NCBI RefSeq assembly: GCF_023195835.1
Contig: NZ_CP096200.1
Location: forward strand, 682,001-746,000
Length of the DNA stretch: 64,000 bases
Source of the DNA: Vibrio sinaloensis
GTDB lineage: Bacteria > Pseudomonadota > Gammaproteobacteria > Enterobacterales > Vibrionaceae
Direction of reading: 5' to 3'
The notes below the pieces were generated by a model that ran no database searches, had not been told where the DNA came from, and saw only the letters and a program-made list of their open reading frames with translations. Positions 19,045 to 26,821 of this stretch are shown here, piece by piece. Positions within the stretch are counted from its first letter, which is position 1. Each line of letters begins with the position of its first letter. The translations under genes and the position numbers were made by a program.

Positions 19045-19815
19045 CTAGCCATGATGTCGAACCAGCGGCAACCCAGAGAAAAGACGTTCAACCACGCGCT
19101 GAACGTTGGGCATGAGTATATAGACCAAGCCAACAAACACAATCGAGCCAATCAGATCGATAGGACGATGCATGCCGATCCACAACCGGCTGTAGGCGAC
19201 CATCAAAGCCCATCCTCCCAAAGCGGCGGTAAGAAGATAGCGTCGATGCTCGATAAACAGTGAACCGAAAAAGACCAAACAAATCGCGGCAAAAATAGTG
19301 TGGCCTGACGGAAACGAGTAATCTTTCTCCCCTTGCCAATGTTGAGTTCGCCACGGTGAGACCTTCGCAGAGATCTGCTCAATCATTTGTGCCTGTTGCT
19401 GATCGTTCAACTTGTAGAAGTGACTTGGCTCAGGAATAAGAAGCTGCTGGGTCAATAGCTCAGTATAGGGACGGGGACTTTCCGTCATCTGTTTCAGCCC
19501 GGTTTTCGCCGCAAAGCCGACCACCAGCAATAACCCCAGCTGTGCCATTAAGGTGACAAAGCGCAATCTGTACCTAACGAGATGCCAAGAGAGGGCAATC
19601 AGCACCACCAAAGTGATGGCAAAGCCGTGATGACCAGCAGAGTCGGTCATCGCGCTAAACGCCACGCCCGACAGGTCACTGACTGGTTCCATTAAGTTGA
19701 TATGGCTTACCTGCAGCGACATCAGCGCAACTGAAAGCAAAAACACGGCAAGTAGCAGTAACCCGCTACGTTTGTTTCGAAGAAGATTGTTCACGATAGA
19801 CGACACACCTAACAA
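19045..19815 (-). CDS. PAP2 family phosphatase
   Basis: A 256-residue membrane phosphatase of the type 2 phosphatidic acid phosphatase family. All three active-site motifs are present: KQMTESPRPY (K-6x-RP), FPSGHT (PSGH) and SRLWIGMHRPID (SR-5x-H-3x-D). Substrates of relatives are phosphatidylglycerophosphate or undecaprenyl pyrophosphate (PgpB/BacA-like roles). Five to six helices are expected. The start is uncertain: the frame opens at a TTG at 19815, and GTG codons at 19806 and 19794 are alternatives. Confidence 0.9.
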   Translation of the reverse strand: MLGVSSIVNNLLRNKRSGLLLLAVFLLSVALMSLQVSHINLMEPVSDLSGVAFSAMTDSAGHHGFAITLVVLIALSWHLVRYRLRFVTLMAQLGLLLVVGFAAKTGLKQMTESPRPYTELLTQQLLIPEPSHFYKLNDQQQAQMIEQISAKVSPWRTQHWQGEKDYSFPSGHTIFAAICLVFFGSLFIEHRRYLLTAALGGWALMVAYSRLWIGMHRPIDLIGSIVFVGLVYILMPNVQRVVERLFSGLPLVRHHG

Positions 19816-19828
19816 TGCTGAGTCAGCA
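19816..19828. promoter_or_regulatory. 13-bp palindrome at the start of the PAP2 gene
   Basis: The perfect palindrome TGCTGAGTCAGCA lies directly at the 5' side of the PAP2 coding region. Its position suits an operator or a hairpin close to the ribosome binding site. The protein that would bind is not known. Confidence 0.3.
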
Positions 19829-19904
19829 TGTTAGCCGAAGAGATCGCTACGGTTTATCAATGGAATGTCAATTTGTTGCCAAGGAAAATCGTCCTGTTAA
19901 CCCG

Positions 19905-20873
19905 CTAGCGTTTTGAGGCAAACATCTGCTTATCTGCCCGTTGCAACAGGAGCTCTAGTTTCATGTCACTTTTGTCTTTCGCCGACGCCACTCCGACACT
20001 AAATCGCAGCTGATATTGTCCGCTATGGTCTTGGTTGAACCTCTCGACTGCACTGCGAAAACGACTGATGGCAACATCGGCCACTCGATCGCTGGCACCA
20101 GACATCAGAACCACAAACTCATCGCCACCAATCCGTGCAATCACATCGGAATCTCGAAACGACTCTGTCAACAGCAGAGTGAAGCTCACTAGGGCTTGGT
20201 CGCCAACCGCATGGCCGAAGGTGTCATTAATCTGTTTAAAGCTATCGAGATCAAAATAAGCCAGCGAGACTGACAACCCTGCCACCAAACAGTGGTCCAT
20301 CGCTTTAGGTGCCAATAGCTCAAAACCACGCCGATTGGAAATCTGCGTCAGGGCGTCGGTGGTGGCGGTTAAACTGGCCGAGAGTTCATTTTCAGCAATC
20401 TTGGCTAAATCAACCAAGTCGACTAACTGCTCAGAATTGAGGTGACGCGGCTGAGTGTCAAAAATGCACAGCGTTCCCAGTTTGTAACCATCAAGGTAGA
20501 CCAGAGGAACGCCTGCATAGAAACGGATCCCCGTCTCTCCTGTGACCATAGGGTTATCACGAAAGCGCTCATCTTCCAGTGCATCGGCAATCACCAGCGG
20601 CTCGTTGCCCAAAATGGCGTGGCCACAAAACGACACTTCGCGTGATGTTTCACTAAAATCCAGGCCATCGCAAGATTTAAACCATTGGCGATCCGAGTCG
20701 ACCAAACTGACCACAGCGACGGGCACATCAAACAAACGTCGAGCAAGACGGGTCACTCGGTCAAAGCGTTCCTCAGGTTTAGTATCCAGAATATTGAGTC
20801 GTTTTAGCGCCTCAATTCGCTGCGCTTCGTTTTGTGGCTGTTTTGGCGCTTGCATCGTAATCATCTCATTCAC
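19905..20873 (-). CDS. GAF-GGDEF diguanylate cyclase
   Basis: A 322-residue cytoplasmic protein. Residues about 15-160 form a GAF domain (FDRVTRLARRLFDVPVAVVSLVD, then the SREVSFCGHAI block). The GGDEF domain follows (DALTQISNRRGF, RIGGDEFVVL), with intact catalytic residues. RDSD, five residues before GGDEF, is the RxxD inhibitory site, so c-di-GMP feedback control is expected. The frame starts with GTG at 20873; ATGs at 20864 and 20855 are alternatives. It makes c-di-GMP from two GTP in response to an unknown GAF ligand. Confidence 0.92.
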   Translation of the reverse strand: MNEMITMQAPKQPQNEAQRIEALKRLNILDTKPEERFDRVTRLARRLFDVPVAVVSLVDSDRQWFKSCDGLDFSETSREVSFCGHAILGNEPLVIADALEDERFRDNPMVTGETGIRFYAGVPLVYLDGYKLGTLCIFDTQPRHLNSEQLVDLVDLAKIAENELSASLTATTDALTQISNRRGFELLAPKAMDHCLVAGLSVSLAYFDLDSFKQINDTFGHAVGDQALVSFTLLLTESFRDSDVIARIGGDEFVVLMSGASDRVADVAISRFRSAVERFNQDHSGQYQLRFSVGVASAKDKSDMKLELLLQRADKQMFASKR

Positions 20874-20971
20874 TTAGATACAAAGATCTTAGCACTCAAA
20901 AGCAGCGATGTTGAGTCAGGAGAAGCCATTAGCGAAATTAACCTCGGCCTGCTCACCGTTTGCGCTATCTA

Positions 20972-21802
20972 CTAGCGCACATTGTAATGGCCAGGAAAGA
21001 AGTGCGACACCGGTCCGTGTCCGTGACCGACTTGCAGATCATCGGCATGGGTCAGTGCCTGAGTGAGATATTGTTTAGCTAAACAGACTGCCTTATGCAA
21101 GCGATGCCCCTGCGCGACATAGGAAGCAATCGCCGACGATAACGTACACCCAGTGCCGTGCGTGTTGTTGGTGAGCACTCGCTTGGCGCGCACCAACTCG
21201 TAGTCGTCCGCTGTGACCAGTAGATCGTTGCTGGTCGGTTGGTGGGTTAAATGACCTCCTTTTAGCAGTACGGCATTAGACGCTAGCCCGCGCAGCTCAG
21301 CCACCAGCGCGCCCATTTCATCCTCGCTGCTTGGTGTCGGTATATCAAGCAGTGCAGCCGCCTCTGGCAAATTAGGGGTCACTAAGTCGGCAAGAGGAAG
21401 CAGTTGTTGCTTCAGGCTTTGTATCGCTTGCTGCTCGAGTAACAGGTCGCCGCTGGTCGCCACCATCACCGGATCGACAACCACAAACTTGGGACGATAC
21501 TTGGCCAAGTGATCCGCGACCACTTGAATGATGTTGGCATCGGCGAGCATACCCACTTTCACCGCAACCACATTCAAATCCTCAAACACAGCCGCTAACT
21601 GACTGGCAACATGCTCGATAGGAATCGGGTGAATGGCTCGTACGCCTTGGGTATTTTGCGAGGTGATCGCCGTGACCACTGAACAGGCATAACTACCCGT
21701 GGCAGAGATGGCTTTAATATCAGCTTGGATTCCAGCACCACCGCCACTATCAGAGCCAGCAATAGTGAGAACAATGGGAGAAGTGTCTTGTAAATGTGGC
21801 AT
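20972..21802 (-). CDS. thiD: Hydroxymethylpyrimidine/phosphomethylpyrimidine kinase
   Basis: A 276-residue ribokinase-fold enzyme that phosphorylates HMP twice for thiamine synthesis. The N-terminal AGSDSGGGAGIQADIKA and C-terminal NTHGTGCTLSSAIA motifs are those of ThiD. It stands alone, without thiE or thiM beside it, and is preceded by a TPP riboswitch, so it is turned down when thiamine pyrophosphate is plentiful. AGGAG lies six bases before the ATG. Confidence 0.95.
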   Translation of the reverse strand: MPHLQDTSPIVLTIAGSDSGGGAGIQADIKAISATGSYACSVVTAITSQNTQGVRAIHPIPIEHVASQLAAVFEDLNVVAVKVGMLADANIIQVVADHLAKYRPKFVVVDPVMVATSGDLLLEQQAIQSLKQQLLPLADLVTPNLPEAAALLDIPTPSSEDEMGALVAELRGLASNAVLLKGGHLTHQPTSNDLLVTADDYELVRAKRVLTNNTHGTGCTLSSAIASYVAQGHRLHKAVCLAKQYLTQALTHADDLQVGHGHGPVSHFFPGHYNVR

Positions 21803-21879
21803 AAAAGCTCCTACAACAAGACGCAGGAACCCTTATTGCAAAGCGAATAAGGACGCAGCCTAGGATAGGACTGCGTTTA

Positions 21880-21962
21880 TAGTTCCCTACGTCAGTGTTA
21901 ACTGAATCAGGTTCAACGGGTCTCGCACAGCGATCTCAGCCTTAACTAGGCACCCCGACTAT
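21880..21962 (-). promoter_or_regulatory. TPP riboswitch (THI element) of thiD
   Basis: Read on the minus strand, this leader has the conserved thi-box blocks in order: GGGGTGCC, GGCTGAGA, ACCCGTTGAACCTGA and CGTAGGGAA. The aptamer ends about 80 bases before the thiD start codon. Downstream, ACGCAG at 21871-21876 can pair with CTGCGT at either 21853-21858 or 21821-21826, which suggests a two-state expression platform near the ribosome binding site. No T-run is present, so control is more likely at translation. Confidence 0.95.
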
Positions 21963-22098
21963 CGAAGTTGGATATTAGCAGCAATTATTGCCCATGTGCA
22001 GGGTAAAATGTCACAACGGTGAGCCAGTGGCCGCAGTACCGAAATTTATTGTTATCATATACACTCATTAACATAACCATCTCTTATAGGTATAGCGC

Positions 22099-23004
22099 AT
22101 GCTCAATCCAGCTTGGCTTAAAACATTTGCCACCTTAATTGATACTGGCCACTTCACCAAAACCGCTGACAAACTGTTTATGACCCAACCAGGGGTTAGT
22201 CAGCACATTAAAAAGCTGGAACAGGCGTGTGGTCACCCATTGATTGAAAGGCATAACAAAAGCTTCGAAATTACCGAGGCGGGCAAAACCGTTTACCAGT
22301 ATGCGCTTGAGATGGAATCGCAGCAGCAGCAAATGCTGCAATCGCTTGACCAAGATGATCCCTTTTCGGGCAAGTTGGCTGTGTCATGCTCAGGCTCGTT
22401 GGCACTGCGGCTCTACCCTCACTTACTCGATTTACAATGTAAACACCCTCAGCTGGTGACCCACCTAGAGGTTGCTCCACAGCAAAAGATTTTGGCGGGT
22501 GTGATCAATGGCGACGTCGATATTGGCCTCATGACTCATCAAAGCTCAGACCCAAGAGTCGAGTCGGTTAAAATCGGCGATGAACCGCTCTGTTTAATGC
22601 TGCCGAAAATGTGCCAAACCGAAACCTTAACTTTAGCGCAACTACAAGCGATCGGCTTAATTGGTCACCCTGATGCCGAGCACTATTTATCGCTGTATTT
22701 CTCACGCTGCGCTGAACCTGACTTAGCCACCATTAATATCAATCAATTGCCCGTGACAGGTTATATCAACCAACTGAGTCAAATTCTGCTCCCGGTCGCC
22801 AAAGGGCGAGGCTTTACCGTGCTCCCACAAAGTGCGTTGGAGGCTTTCAGTGACAAAGAGCGCATTGCCGTTTACCCATCCAAGCAAACCGTGATTGAAA
22901 CTCTGTATTTGCTGACCAAACGTCATCGTCGCCTCCCGGCAAGGTTCGACACTATCAAACACACCCTTAAGCAAACGCTGAATGATGCCAATCGGGACAA
23001 ATAG
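22099..23004 (+). CDS. LysR-type transcriptional regulator
   Basis: A 301-residue LysR protein with the N-terminal HTH (WLKTFATLIDTGHFTKTADK, then MTQPGVSQHIKKLEQ). The effector domain follows from about residue 90. It is not adjacent to an obvious target: thiD is divergent on the left and a small membrane protein converges on the right. An exact parS2 site lies inside the gene at 22430. A bidirectional terminator follows. Confidence 0.9.
   Translation: MLNPAWLKTFATLIDTGHFTKTADKLFMTQPGVSQHIKKLEQACGHPLIERHNKSFEITEAGKTVYQYALEMESQQQQMLQSLDQDDPFSGKLAVSCSGSLALRLYPHLLDLQCKHPQLVTHLEVAPQQKILAGVINGDVDIGLMTHQSSDPRVESVKIGDEPLCLMLPKMCQTETLTLAQLQAIGLIGHPDAEHYLSLYFSRCAEPDLATININQLPVTGYINQLSQILLPVAKGRGFTVLPQSALEAFSDKERIAVYPSKQTVIETLYLLTKRHRRLPARFDTIKHTLKQTLNDANRDK
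22430..22444. other. parS2 partition site inside the LysR gene
   Basis: ATTTACAATGTAAAC fits the chromosome II centromere consensus NTTTACANTGTAAAN at all 12 fixed positions. ParB2 (encoded at 59458-60429) is expected to bind it. Confidence 0.8.
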
Positions 23005-23061
23005 GTGGTGTGGGATTTGTGTGGGGGGGTATTGAAACGGCTAAGCTCGAACCACAAGATC

Positions 23062-23090
23062 AAAAAAGGAGCCACAACGGCTCCTTTTTT
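23062..23090. terminator. Bidirectional rho-independent terminator
   Basis: AAAAAAGGAGCC / GGCTCCTTTTTT forms a symmetrical hairpin with a run of A before and T after. It lies between the LysR gene and the convergent 50-residue ORF and can serve both. Confidence 0.88.
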
Positions 23091-23107
23091 GCTTAGCGTA
23101 AAGTCAT

Positions 23108-23260
23108 TTATGCTTCAAGGACATCTTCGCCAGACATTTCTGAGATAAGCAGTAAGTCCGACTCGTCCAGCTTCATACCCAAAACGGGCAGGCCATGCTG
23201 TGCAACCCAGCAGCACATAAATACGAAGAAAGCTAACGCGATTATACCTAGTGATACCAT
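23108..23260 (-). CDS. Small membrane protein, 50 residues
   Basis: A 50-codon ORF beginning MVSLGIIALAFFVFMCCWVAQ: one membrane helix at residues 3-22, then a short soluble tail rich in acidic residues (KLDESDLLLISEMSGEDVLEA). The ATG at 23260 has AAGGAG seven bases upstream; an ATG six bases earlier is too close to that site. It ends at a shared terminator, which also supports a real gene. Function unknown. The 382-bp region to its right (23261-23642) holds its promoter, the PhoX terminator and a perfect 12-bp palindrome, GCATAATTATGC, at 23568-23579; I see no other gene there. Confidence 0.7.
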   Translation of the reverse strand: MVSLGIIALAFFVFMCCWVAQHGLPVLGMKLDESDLLLISEMSGEDVLEA

Positions 23261-23600
23261 AATCATTCTCCTTCTGGGTTATCAAAAAATGTATCGATAA
23301 CTCACAGGTGAGAGATAAAGAGGGGTAAAGCAAAAGGCCGTTGAAAATACTAATTCTTATACGTTTTTCGATGCACGATAACGAATTGCTCGTTAGGCTG
23401 TGTGTGTCTATTGCGTTCAGTTGTTCGTATTTGCTCTGGGAGTTTACTTGGTTCTCTACACCTTTGAAGTTATTCGGCTACCCTTTCAATATAGTGATAC
23501 CGTATAGATGAAGCAACCATATTTAGTGTCTATTGGTCAAAAGATCACAAATTTTATGCTGCTGCGCGCATAATTATGCTCACCGTCACTGTAATACATA

Positions 23601-23626
23601 AAAAATGGGGCACACTGCCCCATTCC
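23601..23626 (-). terminator. Rho-independent terminator of phoX
   Basis: The hairpin ATGGGGCA / TGCCCCAT is followed by a T-run on the minus strand, 17 bases after the PhoX stop codon. Confidence 0.85.
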
Positions 23627-23642
23627 TATGTCGTTTGATGGC

Positions 23643-25520
23643 TTATGCGCCAATCACGCCACCGTCTTCTCGAGTGATGGCCATGATGGTCGAACGTGGC
23701 TTACTGTTACCGCCCGCTGGGAAGTGAGACGGTGCGCCTCTCTCACCCGGATGCTGAACGCCAACAAACATGGTTTTGTAATCAGGTGAGAAGGTTAACC
23801 CGGTAATTTCACACGCGATAGGCCCCGTCAGGAAACGGCGCACTTCGCCAGTGATCGGGTCGCCACACAACATCTGGTTATTGCCTTGACCGGCAAAGTC
23901 CCCTTGGTTTGAGTAGTTACCGTCGGTCTGAATCCACAAACGGCCCGCTTTATCGAAGCCAATTCCGTCTGGGCTATTGAACATATTGTCGGCATTAATG
24001 TTGTCGCTACCGGCATACAGATCGCCCTGGTGCACCGTTGGGTTACCAGCTATCAGGTACAGATCCCAGTCAAAACGCTCTGAGGTATGGTCACCATTTT
24101 GTGGTAACCAACGCACAATCTGACCATAGTGGTTTTCTTGACGTGGGTTTGGCCCACCTACTGGCTGACCTTCTTTCACACCACGATGTTTATTGTTGGT
24201 CAGAGTGCAGAACACGTGTTGGTTGTTTGGATGCACCGCTACCCACTCAGGACGGTCCATCGTAGTCGCACCCACTTGTGTTGCTGCGCGGCGAGCAAAG
24301 ATCATCACTTCCGCTTGGTCATTAAAGCCATTCTCTTTGGTTAAGCCGTTTTTGCCATAGCTAAGCTCAATCCATTGGCCTTGACCTTTCAGCTCTTTAT
24401 CATCCATATCGAATTTGGCCACATATAAGGTGCCCTCTTCGAGTAGGTCACGATTGGCGCGGTCATTGCCTGGTTGGTACTTGTTCTTCGATACAAACTT
24501 GTACAAGTGCTCGCCACGTTCATCATCACCTAGATACACCACAACGTGTCCATCATCATTGATAAGTAGCGCCGCGTTCTCATGCTTGAAGCGTCCTAGC
24601 GCTGTGCGCTTAAGTGGCGTAGAGGTTGGGTCGTTCGGGTCGATTTCAACCACCCAACCGAAGCGGTGCGGTTCATTAGGATGTTTGGCGACATCAAAAC
24701 GCTCATCGCTGTCATGCCATTGGTATTTGCTTTTCGCCGCTTTAATACCGTAACGCTTGTGATCCGCAGACAGCTCAGCGCTGCCGCTGGTACCAAAGTA
24801 GCCGTTGAAGTTCTCTTCACAAGTGAGATAAGTGCCCCAAGGCGTCTCACCATTGGCGCAGTTGTTGAAGGTGCCAAGTGGCTTGGTGCCGCTTGGGTCC
24901 AATTTGGTCTTCATTAATGAATGACCGGCCGCTGGCCCAGTTAAGCGCATTTCCGTGTTCGCGGTAATGCGGCGATTGCGCTGGCCATTTTTGTCTAACT
25001 GCCATTCACCGCCAGACTTAACAATTTCAAACACAGTGACACCATGCGCCGCCTGTGCTTTGAGCACATCATCAGCCGTCATCGCTTTGCCGCCATGGTC
25101 GAACAGCAAATCGTAATTGGTGTATTCGTTATTGACGGCGATCACGGCACGTGAGTCGTTAATCGGGAACAGGCTCATCCCATCGGTGTTGTCACCAAAC
25201 TGACGGAGTTGCGCTTGTGAGCCTTGTTTACCACTAGGGTCAAACTCTGGGGCATCGGGAAAAATTGGGTCTCCCCAAGAGAGCAGTGGCGTTGCCTTGT
25301 AGCCTTTGGGAACAACGAACGCATCTGCGGTTGAAGCGGGAACGGGATCAAAATTGAGCAAAGATCCTTGGCTGGAAGCGGCAAACGCTTTGGTAATCGG
25401 GTTAAGCGAGAGGAAAGCACTCGCGCTGACGGCGGCGGTTCCGGCTAAGAATCGACGACGGGATAGTCGTGCATCGATCATTTGGCTGAATTGAGAATCT
25501 TGATTGTCACGATCCCACAT
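23643..25520 (-). CDS. phoX: PhoX-family alkaline phosphatase, Tat-exported
   Basis: A 625-residue protein of the DUF839/PhoX family, calcium- and iron-dependent phosphatases that release phosphate from organic esters. Twin arginines in SRRRFLAGTAAVSASAF at residues 20-36 mark a Tat signal, so it is folded in the cytoplasm and exported to the periplasm. Family blocks such as NCANGETPWGTYLTCEENFNG and HENAALLINDDGHVVVYLGDDERG are clear. AAGGAG lies six bases upstream of the ATG. A possible Pho box lies upstream. The gene symbol rests on family membership and activity was not checked. Confidence 0.9.
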   Translation of the reverse strand: MWDRDNQDSQFSQMIDARLSRRRFLAGTAAVSASAFLSLNPITKAFAASSQGSLLNFDPVPASTADAFVVPKGYKATPLLSWGDPIFPDAPEFDPSGKQGSQAQLRQFGDNTDGMSLFPINDSRAVIAVNNEYTNYDLLFDHGGKAMTADDVLKAQAAHGVTVFEIVKSGGEWQLDKNGQRNRRITANTEMRLTGPAAGHSLMKTKLDPSGTKPLGTFNNCANGETPWGTYLTCEENFNGYFGTSGSAELSADHKRYGIKAAKSKYQWHDSDERFDVAKHPNEPHRFGWVVEIDPNDPTSTPLKRTALGRFKHENAALLINDDGHVVVYLGDDERGEHLYKFVSKNKYQPGNDRANRDLLEEGTLYVAKFDMDDKELKGQGQWIELSYGKNGLTKENGFNDQAEVMIFARRAATQVGATTMDRPEWVAVHPNNQHVFCTLTNNKHRGVKEGQPVGGPNPRQENHYGQIVRWLPQNGDHTSERFDWDLYLIAGNPTVHQGDLYAGSDNINADNMFNSPDGIGFDKAGRLWIQTDGNYSNQGDFAGQGNNQMLCGDPITGEVRRFLTGPIACEITGLTFSPDYKTMFVGVQHPGERGAPSHFPAGGNSKPRSTIMAITREDGGVIGA

Positions 25521-25643
25521 TGCTGACTCCTTGTGTTGATATTTTTATATAAAAAGCGCAGAGATCGTAGAAGTGCAGCGTGACAAAGTGGTTAAGCTAT
25601 TGTTTCTAAATGATGAAAGAAAAACGTCAATTTAAGTGAGTTT

Positions 25644-25663
25644 GCATGACAGCTTCATGTAAA
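25644..25663 (-). promoter_or_regulatory. Possible Pho box upstream of phoX
   Basis: On the minus strand the sequence reads TTTACAT-GAAG-CTGTCAT, where the second half is an exact PhoB half-site and the first matches 4 of 7 bases. It lies about 125 bp before the phoX start codon. The 25521-25833 gap otherwise holds only the divergent promoters of phoX and the 28-residue ORF. Confidence 0.35.
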
Positions 25664-25833
25664 CGCGTCACCCTTCACTTTAATGCAATAAAACAGCGTT
25701 TACATACAGAAAAATGTGATCAAAGGTCTAGATCTTTTGCCAATTGACGGCTACATTGAGTTTTGTTCATGAGGAACTAGATTCACAAAAGGCTCATTGA
25801 AGAGCAATGTTGTTTTTTAAGTGAGGGATTATC

Positions 25834-25920
25834 ATGAAAAAAATGAGAAAAGCGCAATTGCATCGCGTTCGCATTCAATACTGGAAAGAGTCGAACAAAA
25901 ACGCGAACAAATCATCATAA
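25834..25920 (+). CDS. 28-residue basic peptide
   Basis: The ORF encodes MKKMRKAQLHRVRIQYWKES followed by NKNANKSS. It has a good ribosome binding site (GAGGG, 7-8 bases upstream) and a strong rho-independent terminator directly after the stop codon, so it forms a complete small transcription unit. The peptide is very basic (about ten Lys/Arg against one Glu) and has no membrane segment, which suits RNA or ribosome binding. I do not recognise the family. Confidence 0.6.
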   Translation: MKKMRKAQLHRVRIQYWKESNKNANKSS

Positions 25921-25938
25921 CGCGCAACCCACCGTACT

Positions 25939-25970
25939 AAGCTGGCCTAACCGCCAGCTTTTGTGTTTTT
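25939..25970 (+). terminator. Rho-independent terminator after the 28-residue ORF
   Basis: AAGCTGGC / GCCAGCTT with a 6-base loop, followed by TTTTGTGTTTTT. Confidence 0.88.
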
Positions 25971-25981
25971 AGCGCTCAGTA

Positions 25982-26821
25982 TTATGCAGCCCTATCGCGA
26001 AAAGGGCTCAACTGACCCAACTCATGCAAAATGCTCTGAGTCTGTTTCGAGTACAAGTGCTTGTCTTTATAGCCGACCAACTGCACCTGACGCACTTTAT
26101 TGAAAAGGAGCAACTGTCGCAGCATCCGATTCACCATTGGCACTTCGAGCGCCGAGTGACCTTCCAAACGAGTGAGCGGGTAGAGGCTGTTTAGGTCGAT
26201 GTTAACCACGATATCATCACAATGAGCAAGATAGGTCGCCAACTGCTGCTTCACCTGAAAGCGGTGGGTAAACGAACACTCTTCGATACTCAGCCAGTCG
26301 CAGCCCAAGTCTTCGGCGTATTCTAACACGCGCTCGCTTTGCTGCAGTGCATCAATCCCCAAGCAAAATAGACGACATTCGCTGAAACGGCTCAGCGCAA
26401 AGTGAAACGCACTGCCCTGCTCCAACTCAAGTGACGGTTTAAGCTCAAACTGACGACCAATATGGACGATGCCAAGTTCGCGACTAGATGACTGGATAAG
26501 CGGTAAGGTGTAGAGCAGTGTTTCACACTGGTTAGTTAATACCACTGGCATCGCTTGCGAGCCCAAGCAATGACTTAAGCTAAGCTGGTAGTCGTCGCGC
26601 GACTGAGCAGTGAGGTTAAAATGTCCACCATTAAACCAGTGTGACCCTTGGCTATCCGCGACCCATTGATACATCTCCTCAAGGCTCTGATTGGCCATTT
26701 CAAACTCGACTTGGGCCATAGGTTTGAGCCTCTCACTCACGCTCAACATCACTAAACGATGGGATGTGATCCCAATGGTTGTGTGTTTATTGTGACGACG
26801 AAATAGCCCAAACATATCCAT
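25982..26821 (-). CDS. Arginase-fold (HutG-like) protein lacking metal ligands
   Basis: A 279-residue protein whose C-terminal two thirds follows the order of blocks in formimidoylglutamase/arginase enzymes. The metal motifs have changed: the DAHxD position reads HIGRQFE (in GIVHIGRQFELKPSLE), the SxDxD position reads NIDLNSLYP, and the GGDxS loop reads TNQCE. The later FHFALSRFSECRLFCLGID and ALEVPMVNRMLRQLLLF segments keep the fold pattern. It is therefore probably not an active ureohydrolase and may be a ligand sensor or a scaffold. It is translationally coupled to an IclR regulator: its ATG overlaps the IclR stop codon by one base. Confidence 0.65.
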   Translation of the reverse strand: MDMFGLFRRHNKHTTIGITSHRLVMLSVSERLKPMAQVEFEMANQSLEEMYQWVADSQGSHWFNGGHFNLTAQSRDDYQLSLSHCLGSQAMPVVLTNQCETLLYTLPLIQSSSRELGIVHIGRQFELKPSLELEQGSAFHFALSRFSECRLFCLGIDALQQSERVLEYAEDLGCDWLSIEECSFTHRFQVKQQLATYLAHCDDIVVNIDLNSLYPLTRLEGHSALEVPMVNRMLRQLLLFNKVRQVQLVGYKDKHLYSKQTQSILHELGQLSPFRDRAA

